A stretch of 64,000 bases of DNA from UBA2031 sp037189985 (lineage in GTDB: Bacteria; Pseudomonadota; Gammaproteobacteria; Pseudomonadales; Moraxellaceae): contig JBBCJX010000024.1 in the NCBI GenBank assembly GCA_037189985.1, positions 229,010 through 293,009 on the forward strand, in the 5' to 3' direction. This document shows, one piece after another, positions 9,124 through 16,765 of this stretch. The position numbers and the translations under genes are program-made. Below the pieces are notes generated by a model, which was not told the DNA's origin, searched no databases, and worked only from the letters and a program-made list of their open reading frames with translations. The first letter of the stretch is position 1. The number at the start of each line of letters is the position of its first letter.

Positions 9124-9152
9124 TGGTGGCCGGCCCGGTGCCCGCTTATGAT
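9124..9152 (+). promoter_or_regulatory. Possible promoter of the Slam-like/FecR/GT41 operon
   Basis: TATGAT at 9147-9152 matches the -10 consensus at five of six bases. The -35 position (9124-9129, TGGTGG) is poor. It lies in the 277-nt gap between divergent gpmI and the operon, 66 nt upstream of the ATG. No operator-like palindrome was found beside it. Confidence 0.3.
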
Positions 9153-9218
9153 CAGAGCCTTGTGCCTTTTGCGCCCGGATGCTGGCGCGCCTTCATTTCA
9201 TATTCAGGGAATCGAACC

Positions 9219-10550
9219 ATGAGACGTTCTGCCGCCGTCCTTGCCCTCTTCGTGCTGTCACCCTTGGCCACTGCTGCCAGCAAGGATCCTGTCATCGCCC
9301 AGGCTGAAAGCTTCCTTGCCAAGCGTCAGCCCAACAGTGCCTACAACCTGCTGGTGCCACTTGAGGATGAGCGTGGCGGTGACCCTGACTTTGATTACAC
9401 CCTGGGCGTGGCAGCCTTGGACTCTGGTAGAGCCAACGAGGCAGCTTTTGCTTTTGAACGTTGCCTTGCAATAGAGCCCAAGAATGGCCCCTGCCGTGTA
9501 CAGATGGCGCGTGCCCACATGGCACTGGGCGAGAACAACAGCGCTCGCGGCGAGTTACAGACCGTCAATGAGAGCCAGCCGCCTGTCGAGGTACAGAATC
9601 TGGTGGCCCAGTATCTGGGCGCGCTCAACCAGCGGGAGGTCGGTGAAAAGCGCCGCATCGGTGCCTGGGCGCAGATTGGCATGGGACGGGACAGCAATGT
9701 GAACAGCGCTACAGCTGACAGCAACATTCTGGTTTTCTTTCCGGGAGGCGGCTCTCTGCCCATGGTCCTGAACCAGAATGGCGTTGAGCAGAGCGACACT
9801 TTTCTCCAGGGCAGTGCTGGTGCCAGCCTGCAATACAAGCTATCCCCGGCTTTCAGCATTCTGGCTGATGTGGGTACCAGTAGCCGAGGCTATCAGGAGT
9901 GGGGTGGGGATAACGGCTTCAACAACATCGCTTTGGATGGAGGCTTGGGGCTGGCCTGGAAGACTGGGCACAACAGCCTGCTGACCAAGCTACAGCAGCA
10001 GGCTTACTATCTGGACAGTGATCGCTACCGCAACTACACCGGCCTGCTGACGCAATACCAGTACGCACTTTCGGAGGCAGCCGCCTTCTCCGCCTATTTT
10101 CAGGGCAACCAACTGGATTACCGTGGTCGCCGGTCTGACGCCACCCGTTACACACTGGGAACCGGTTACTCCCAGGCCCTGTCAGGGGCACTCTCCCCGG
10201 TGTTCTATGTGGGCCTCTACGGAGGAGCCGAGGAAGCCGATAACAACACCCCAAAGTTCAACCAGAACTTTTATGGTGCCCGCTTTGGCGGGAGCTTGGG
10301 GCCAAGTCGTGCCTTGCGCTTCACGGGCTCACTCAGTGTCGAACAACGCCTGTTTGATGGCTTCGACCCAGCTGTTATGACAGCCGATCAGGAAGACACC
10401 CAGATTGACCTGTCTCTGGGCGCCGTCTATCAGATAGACCCTCATTTGAGTGTGAGGCCGACCTACACCTATACCGTCAGTGATTCCAACAACCCGCTGA
10501 GTGACTACGATCGTCATGTCGTCAGCATCGATTTCCGCTACGAGCTGTAA
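9219..10550 (+). CDS. Slam-like outer-membrane protein: N-terminal TPR region plus C-terminal beta-barrel
   Basis: 443 residues from the ATG at 9219, preceded by AGGGA. Residues 1-20 are a signal peptide. Residues ~25-145 form TPR-like helical repeats (LGVAALDSGRANEAAFAFER, ARAHMALGENNSA). From ~148 to the end there are alternating amphipathic strands beginning with AQIGMGRDSNVNS and finishing DFRYEL, typical of an outer-membrane barrel. TPR plus barrel with a DxNxN motif is the architecture of Slam (DUF560), which moves TbpB-like proteins across the outer membrane. The next gene, 12 nt downstream, encodes a protein with TbpB-like modules. A generic TPR/porin-like protein is the alternative. 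Confidence 0.65.
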   Translation: MRRSAAVLALFVLSPLATAASKDPVIAQAESFLAKRQPNSAYNLLVPLEDERGGDPDFDYTLGVAALDSGRANEAAFAFERCLAIEPKNGPCRVQMARAHMALGENNSARGELQTVNESQPPVEVQNLVAQYLGALNQREVGEKRRIGAWAQIGMGRDSNVNSATADSNILVFFPGGGSLPMVLNQNGVEQSDTFLQGSAGASLQYKLSPAFSILADVGTSSRGYQEWGGDNGFNNIALDGGLGLAWKTGHNSLLTKLQQQAYYLDSDRYRNYTGLLTQYQYALSEAAAFSAYFQGNQLDYRGRRSDATRYTLGTGYSQALSGALSPVFYVGLYGGAEEADNNTPKFNQNFYGARFGGSLGPSRALRFTGSLSVEQRLFDGFDPAVMTADQEDTQIDLSLGAVYQIDPHLSVRPTYTYTVSDSNNPLSDYDRHVVSIDFRYEL

Positions 10551-10562
10551 GGGAGAGCCAGC

Positions 10563-13500
10563 ATGAAAGCATTCAAACCGATGTTGAGTGGCAAGGGCCT
10601 GCTTGCTGCCTCCGTGGCCATGTTATCCGGGGCGGCACTGGCGGAAACCGCCGGCCGGGTCAGTTTTGTCACGGGCGATGTAACCGCCTCGGCAACGGAT
10701 GGTACGACCCGTACCCTGCGCCGTGGCGATGTCATCAACGGTGGTGACAAGATCAGCACCCGCGCCGGGCGCCTGCAGATCCGCTTCACCGACGGTGGCT
10801 TCGTTTCCCTGCAGCCTAATACGGTCTTCGGGGTGGATGAATACCTTTATGCCAACCGCAAGCCGGAAGAATCCTCCCTGTTCTTCAGCCTGCTGCAAGG
10901 TGGCATGCGTACCATCACCGGCACCATCGGCAAGGTGAACAAGCAGAGCTACAAGGTGCGTACCCCGGTGGCCACCATCGGTATCCGTGGTACCGGTTAC
11001 CGTGCCAAGATCACCAACAAGGGACTGCTGGTAAGCGTCGGCTCTGGCTTCGTGAACGTGTCCACCCGAGCCGGTGACATCACGGCCGGTGCTGGCCAGA
11101 ACATCCAGGCTCTGAACGAGAACAGTACGCCGCGCCTGACGGATGAAACGGCCGACGTGACTGCCAGCGGGGTGAACGGAGACCAGGAGGAAGAGCTTCA
11201 GGAGCAGCTCGCCGAGGAAAACAGCCATGACAGCCATGAGGGCAACACCGTTGCCATCACGGATCTTCAGGACGAGAACGGCTATACCGGTATCAAGGTG
11301 ACGGATGCACAGGGCAATACCTATGACTTGAATACCCATGGCACGAACCCCCTGCCCTCCCATGGTTCTCCAACACCGGCGACGCTGGGTTATGTCACCT
11401 CCAGCTATCCCTTTTACAGCGCCGGACTTACGGCCACTCATGACGCACAGGGGTTGCTCTCCATCTCTGGTGGCGAGGGTGCCGGTTTTGAACGTGGCAC
11501 CCTGAAGGTCGTGAACAAGGGAAACTCTGGAACGGCGCGCTGGGGTGAGTTCACGGATGGTATCAGCGGCGTAAACCAGATTTTCAGTGGCGCTGGCAGC
11601 CCCATGGAACTGGGTCCCAACAGTTTCCTGCCCTGGATCACTGCTGCCCCGTTGAGCCTTGCTCATGACAAAGGCAGTGCCACTTACGCCTATGCAGGGG
11701 GTACTGCTCGTGGCAGCGCCGGACAGGGAGCCATCAACCAGTTCGATATCACCTATTATTTCAGCACCAACCTCGCAGACGTTCTCCTGAAGGTGACTTC
11801 GCCTTCAGCCAGTGGCAATGTGGCCTACCAAGCTTTGGGTACTGGTGTTTCTGCTAGTCTCCACAATGGCAGCTTCAATCTTTCAGGCCTGACGACAACA
11901 GCCAGTGGCGGCAATGGCCAGGCCTGTTCAAGCGGTGGTGGGTGCAGCACTCAAATCAGCGCTTTCTTCTCGGGCGAGGCCAACGCCCAGATCGCCGCTG
12001 CCTACAAGATCAGTGACTTCACGGGTCCCGGTGCATATGGCGTCGCTGCCCTTAACCAGACCGGCTATGTTGCTCCGCAGCCTGAACCTGAGCCAGAGCT
12101 CACTACCGTTCCGGGGCAGCGCCTGGCTTCGGCTGTGTTCGGCTCTTCGAGCAACCCTGGCATCTACGGCAGTACCGTCACGGCCAATTTTGACGAGAGT
12201 GGGCTTTTCTCACTGACGGCGGGTGAAGGTAACACGACGCTCTTTGAGCGCGGCACTCTGCAAATCGAGAGCAGCGGCTCAAGCGGCGATCTGCGCTGGG
12301 GCCTGTTCAACAACGGCACTAGTGGCATCAACACGGTGTTCTATGGCGGTGGGAGCAATCCGGTAACGCTAGGGCAGACCAGCTACCTGCCTTGGATCAT
12401 CGGCGCCCCGCTCACTGCCAGCCATACCACGGGCTCGGCCTCCTATTCCCTGCAGGGTGGCCAGAGTGACGGTACCGCCAGTAATGCCTATGGTGTCGGC
12501 CACCTCAACAGCTTCAACCTGACCTATCACTTCAGCACCAATCTGATTGACCTGGACTTGAATGCGTCCGTGTACAACGACCAGTACAACAGCGTGACCT
12601 ATGTCGCCAGTGGCACCGGTCTCCAGACCAGTCTCTTGACCGATGGCTCCTTTGAGCTCCTTGGCGTCAATACCTCTGCCAGTACGGGCAGTGGCCACTG
12701 CCTGGATGGTTGCAGCACGGATATCAGTGCCTTCTTCTCGGGCAGCGGCAATGCCCAGATCGGTGCCGCCTATCGCATTACCGACAGTTCGGGCCCCGGC
12801 GCCTATGGTGTGGCCGCGCTTGGCCAGGATAGTTACACGCCGCCCAATACGGCTCCCACCCTGCAGAACTCCGTGCTGGATGAGCAGAACCCGCTTTACT
12901 ACTACAGCCCGGCCTACAGCCTGCTGGGAGTCAGCTGTTATGAAGGCATCTGCAACTCCAGCACTGTCAACGTTGGCATGGGTGCCAGCTTTGATCAGGG
13001 CGAAGGGAGTACACGTGGTGGCCTGGTCAGCGTGGGGCAGGCTGTCGATGAAGGGACGGTTTATGAGTCCCCCCGTTTTGATATCGGTACGCTCAAGACA
13101 GTTTCCATAGGCACTCAAGGCGCCTTGAGTTGGGGCGAGTTTACGGACGGTAGCACCAATAATGCTGAAATCTTCGACATATACAGCCCCCTGACCCTGG
13201 GCCAGGGTGATTACCTTCCCTATATCATTGGCCTGTCACCTACCGAATTGCCTGTCACGGGTGCTGCCACCTACTCCTATGTGTCCGGTAGCGGGAGCGG
13301 GCGTAACGCTCAAGGGGCTCTTGCAACTGTCAGCCAGTTCGACATCACCTTCAATTTTGACCTAGCGACCATCGACCTCTTGCTGGCACTTGAGGTGGGC
13401 GGCAGCTCCTACACCGTTACCAGCAATGGCCCTCACGGCTCGATGTATGTGGGTGGCAGCTCACCCTATTCCACCGCCTTTGAGCTGGACAGCAGCGTGT

Positions 13501-14546
13501 TGAGCGTGAATGGCAGTGGTGTCTGCTCCAGCGGAACGTGCACAGCTTCGATCCGAGGTTTCCTGGCGGGTGCCACGGGTAACCAGTTGGGCGCTTACTA
13601 CGGGATCGATACCAGTGGCGGCGACATGCTGGTACGCGGGGTGGCCGGCCTTGCGAATGAAGAGCTGAGTCCTCCATCCAGCCTGCCTACCAGTGGCAAG
13701 GGCTACAGCGTGGCTTTCAGCTTCTTCGACGGCAGCAGCATTGCTGCCGGCAACGACTGGAGCGGCAGCGGCTATGACGACGAAAGCCAGACCCAGACCT
13801 TCGATGCGAACGGTGGCTTGACGCAATCTACCTGGAGTGCCGGAGAGGGTTCTGGTACCACCCTGGACCTGGGTGATGCCACTGTTGATCAGGCCAGTCT
13901 GGGCCGTAGTGCTGTCAGCAGCATTGCGGCGGCTCCCCTTCTGGACTGGGGCCGCTGGTATGCGGGCCCTAGTGGTGCGGAAGTCGTTGCCAATGGTGAA
14001 AACTACACTCTGGATGACGACACTTACCTGCACTACATCACGGGTGTCATGACCAGTGCCGCCTCCTTCCAGACCTTTGCGGGAGCCGAGGCTACCTACA
14101 ACTATATCGGTGGCACCACGGCTACCGGCAGTGACGGCAGTACCAGCAGCAGTATCGCGGGCTCCCTCAAGGTTACTTTCGGATCAGACCAGGCACGGCT
14201 GAATGTTGACCTTGATGTCAACATGAGTGACAGCACCGGCTACAAGCTCTTGACCACGGGAGACGGCATCTATTTCTCGGGACCCTCATTTGCCGCTGCC
14301 GGCAGTGCCCTTTCCATAAGCAGCAACAATGGCAGTGGCTCTGGCTCGGCCTGTTTCAGCAACGGCGGCTGCACCGGCAACATCAGCGGCTTCTTTGCCG
14401 GACAACAGGCGCAGCAGATCGGACTGGCTTACCACATTCAGGACAACGGCATGCTCAACCGTGCTGTGGATGGTGTTGCCGGCTTTGAGCGTGGAGGTTT
14501 TGACCCGGCAACCAATCCGGTGCCACCGGTTGGCCAAGGCATGTAA
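10563..14546 (+). CDS. Large exported protein: FecR domain plus four TbpB-like barrel modules
   Basis: 1327 residues; signal peptide 1-28 without a lipobox. A FecR domain spans ~30-185 (GRVSFVTGDV, RRGDVINGGDKIST, VRTPVATIGIRGTGYR). Then come four related modules at about 276-503, 518-760, 762-1034 and 1045-1312. Each has a middle block like WGEFTDG...YLPWI and ends with a close Cys pair followed by an ISAFFSG..AQIGAAY..GVAAL-type strand pair, resembling the C-terminal barrel of TbpB. It is rich in Ser, Gly, Thr and Asn, with about 16 N-X-S/T sequons by my count. GGGAG precedes the ATG. Probably a secreted or surface protein handled by the upstream barrel and modified by the downstream GT41 enzymes; its ligand is unknown. 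Confidence 0.7.
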   Translation: MKAFKPMLSGKGLLAASVAMLSGAALAETAGRVSFVTGDVTASATDGTTRTLRRGDVINGGDKISTRAGRLQIRFTDGGFVSLQPNTVFGVDEYLYANRKPEESSLFFSLLQGGMRTITGTIGKVNKQSYKVRTPVATIGIRGTGYRAKITNKGLLVSVGSGFVNVSTRAGDITAGAGQNIQALNENSTPRLTDETADVTASGVNGDQEEELQEQLAEENSHDSHEGNTVAITDLQDENGYTGIKVTDAQGNTYDLNTHGTNPLPSHGSPTPATLGYVTSSYPFYSAGLTATHDAQGLLSISGGEGAGFERGTLKVVNKGNSGTARWGEFTDGISGVNQIFSGAGSPMELGPNSFLPWITAAPLSLAHDKGSATYAYAGGTARGSAGQGAINQFDITYYFSTNLADVLLKVTSPSASGNVAYQALGTGVSASLHNGSFNLSGLTTTASGGNGQACSSGGGCSTQISAFFSGEANAQIAAAYKISDFTGPGAYGVAALNQTGYVAPQPEPEPELTTVPGQRLASAVFGSSSNPGIYGSTVTANFDESGLFSLTAGEGNTTLFERGTLQIESSGSSGDLRWGLFNNGTSGINTVFYGGGSNPVTLGQTSYLPWIIGAPLTASHTTGSASYSLQGGQSDGTASNAYGVGHLNSFNLTYHFSTNLIDLDLNASVYNDQYNSVTYVASGTGLQTSLLTDGSFELLGVNTSASTGSGHCLDGCSTDISAFFSGSGNAQIGAAYRITDSSGPGAYGVAALGQDSYTPPNTAPTLQNSVLDEQNPLYYYSPAYSLLGVSCYEGICNSSTVNVGMGASFDQGEGSTRGGLVSVGQAVDEGTVYESPRFDIGTLKTVSIGTQGALSWGEFTDGSTNNAEIFDIYSPLTLGQGDYLPYIIGLSPTELPVTGAATYSYVSGSGSGRNAQGALATVSQFDITFNFDLATIDLLLALEVGGSSYTVTSNGPHGSMYVGGSSPYSTAFELDSSVLSVNGSGVCSSGTCTASIRGFLAGATGNQLGAYYGIDTSGGDMLVRGVAGLANEELSPPSSLPTSGKGYSVAFSFFDGSSIAAGNDWSGSGYDDESQTQTFDANGGLTQSTWSAGEGSGTTLDLGDATVDQASLGRSAVSSIAAAPLLDWGRWYAGPSGAEVVANGENYTLDDDTYLHYITGVMTSAASFQTFAGAEATYNYIGGTTATGSDGSTSSSIAGSLKVTFGSDQARLNVDLDVNMSDSTGYKLLTTGDGIYFSGPSFAAAGSALSISSNNGSGSGSACFSNGGCTGNISGFFAGQQAQQIGLAYHIQDNGMLNRAVDGVAGFERGGFDPATNPVPPVGQGM

Positions 14547-14551
14547 GCGGC

Positions 14552-16753
14552 ATGCCCCTGTCCCGGGCGGCGGCGCTACTGCAAGGTGGCCATGCCGCCC
14601 GGGCCCTACTCCTTCTTGACGCAGTGCCACCGCCGCATGACGCCCGTCATGCCTTCCTGCGGGGTGCCTGCGCCCACCAACTGGGTGATCTTGCTGGAGC
14701 CATCGACTCCTTCCGCACGGCGCTGAGCCGTGACCCTGCCCACGCCCAGGCCGCCTGTGCCCTGGCCACCCTGTTGCTGGAGGATGGCCGGGCCGGTGAG
14801 GCTGAAACGGTGCTGGGCGCCGTGCTGCAAAATGGCGGCACAGACCCGCAACTTCGCTTCAACCTTGCCGTAGCGCTGGAGCAGCAGGAGAAACTTTCAG
14901 CCGCGGAAGAGATCTACGACCAGTTGCTTCTGCAATATCCCCGGCATTACGCGGCGCGCCTGAACCGTGCCGGCCTGCATGTCCGTCAAGGTCGGCCGGA
15001 GGCAGCCCTTCGGGACTGTCGCGAGCTTACGGAGCAGTATCCGCAGGAGAGCACCGCCTGGTTACGCCTGGGTGACATCGCGGTGGCCGGCGGCCACTAC
15101 GATGAGGCTATTGCCGCTTTTGAGACCGCGTCCTGGCATGATCCGGCCAACGGCCCCATGCTGGCGGGCCTGGCGGGTGCGTTGGCCGCCTGTGGCCGGC
15201 TGGCTGAGAGCCGGCAGGTATTGGAGCGGCTGCGGCAGCACGACCTCTCCCGCTGGGAAACGGCACGCCAGCAGCTCAACGGGCAGCGCGGCAATGCCCT
15301 CGATATCGACCCCCGGCTGATCTTCCTCCGGCGCGGGGCTGACGATCTGGAGGCTGGAGACTGGCGTTACTGGGCGCGCTGGTGCGAAACCTTGCGGGAT
15401 CATGTTGCCAGCCCTTCCGGGGGCGACACACTGCCCTTGGCCTGGCCTTCCCTGCTGGCACCGCTGACGGCCCCTGAGCAGTGCCGCTTCATGGCCGGAA
15501 TCGCTGGACAGGCCGCACAACGGGCAGCAGCCTTTTCGTTGCCCCGTCTCGTCGGTCCGACTCCCTCGCGTCTTCGCGTCGGCTACATCGGCCCGCTGCT
15601 GGGCGAGCTGCATGTTACCCGGCTCAACCTGCAACCCTTGTTCGATGCCCATGACCCGGCAGTGGTCGATGTGTTCGTCATCGCCTGCGGTGCGACCACC
15701 ACCCCGGCTGCAGAGGCTCCCCGCATGCTGCGGCCCGGCCTCTGGTACTGGCATCCGGGTGCCCTGAGTGATGCCGACATCGTCGCCGGGCTGGCCGCCC
15801 TGAAACTGGATGTGCTGGTGGACGTGGCTACCTACAGCAACCGGGCCCGCCCGGAAATCCTCGCTGCCCGCCCGGCCCCCGTACAGGTTGCCTGGATGGG
15901 GGCGCCCTATAGCAGTGGCGGCCACCATCACGATTACTTCATCAGCGATGCCCGCGTGCGTCCGCCCGACGAGGACGGTGAGCGCTGGTGTAGCGAAGCG
16001 GAAGTGCTGATGCCCCACAGCTATTTCTGTTTCGGCCAGGGTCTCGCCCCGGCTGCCACACCCTCCCGCTCCGCACTGGGGCTGCCGGAAGACGCTTTTG
16101 TCTTTGCCAACCTCGGCAACCCCGGCAAGCTGACACCCGAAGTGTTCGCCTGCTGGATGCGGGTGCTCACGGCCTGCCCGGGCAGCCTGCTCTGGCTGCT
16201 GCAGGGCCTGCCCGCCCTTGCGGACAACCTGCGCCGCGAGGCGACAAGGCAGGGCGTGAATCCGGCACGGCTCGTCTTTGCCGAGCGCATCCCGTCCTTG
16301 GCACACCGGGCGCGCCAGGGGGCTGCCGACCTTTTTCTGGATACCTGGCCCCACGGTGGCCACACGACTCTGGCAGAGTCGCTGGTTGCAGGGACACCCG
16401 CCATCAGCCTGCCGGGCGCCACCTTTGCCAGCCGTGTCGGCGCCAGTCTCTTGCATGATGCCGGCCTGCCCGAGCTGGTGGCGGCCAGCCAGGCAGACTA
16501 TGAGGCCCTGGCCATTGCCTTGCATCGGGACCGCCTGCGTCTCGATGCCTTGCGCCAGTGCTTGGTGGGCAAGCGCCCACATTTCCATTTCACCGACATG
16601 GCTGGGCAAGCCCGCGCGCTGGAAGCCGCTTATCGCCACATGTGCGAGCGCCTTGCAGAGGGGCTGGCGCCGGTCGGTTTCGATATCGCCCCATTGCTGG
16701 AAAATACGCCCCCGAATGGCCATGAAAGCCACGTGACCGAAAACCCTTGCTGA
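14552..16753 (+). CDS. SPINDLY-family (GT41) glycosyltransferase with N-terminal TPRs, copy 1
   Basis: 733 residues. TPR-type repeats occupy ~1-260 and an OGT/SPINDLY catalytic region ~335-715. Family motifs include LRVGYIGP, RPAPVQVAWMGAPYSSG, NPGKLTP (Lys526, the UDP-contacting Lys), DLFLDTWPHGGHTTLAESL and TFASRVGASLL. His354 is placed like OGT His498, but the family motif D-L-x-G-H-T reads DVATYS, with Tyr428 in place of His. It starts 5 nt after the FecR gene's stop, so translation is probably coupled. A dedicated O- or N-glycosyltransferase for that Ser/Thr/Asn-rich protein is inferred. No signal peptide, so it is cytoplasmic. Confidence 0.82.
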   Translation: MPLSRAAALLQGGHAARALLLLDAVPPPHDARHAFLRGACAHQLGDLAGAIDSFRTALSRDPAHAQAACALATLLLEDGRAGEAETVLGAVLQNGGTDPQLRFNLAVALEQQEKLSAAEEIYDQLLLQYPRHYAARLNRAGLHVRQGRPEAALRDCRELTEQYPQESTAWLRLGDIAVAGGHYDEAIAAFETASWHDPANGPMLAGLAGALAACGRLAESRQVLERLRQHDLSRWETARQQLNGQRGNALDIDPRLIFLRRGADDLEAGDWRYWARWCETLRDHVASPSGGDTLPLAWPSLLAPLTAPEQCRFMAGIAGQAAQRAAAFSLPRLVGPTPSRLRVGYIGPLLGELHVTRLNLQPLFDAHDPAVVDVFVIACGATTTPAAEAPRMLRPGLWYWHPGALSDADIVAGLAALKLDVLVDVATYSNRARPEILAARPAPVQVAWMGAPYSSGGHHHDYFISDARVRPPDEDGERWCSEAEVLMPHSYFCFGQGLAPAATPSRSALGLPEDAFVFANLGNPGKLTPEVFACWMRVLTACPGSLLWLLQGLPALADNLRREATRQGVNPARLVFAERIPSLAHRARQGAADLFLDTWPHGGHTTLAESLVAGTPAISLPGATFASRVGASLLHDAGLPELVAASQADYEALAIALHRDRLRLDALRQCLVGKRPHFHFTDMAGQARALEAAYRHMCERLAEGLAPVGFDIAPLLENTPPNGHESHVTENPC

Positions 16754-16765
16754 TATGCTTCGGCG

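Noticed and set aside
10623..11666. 347-codon minus-strand ORF opposite the FecR domain
   Set aside because: Shadow ORF; the FecR domain on the plus strand is unmistakable.
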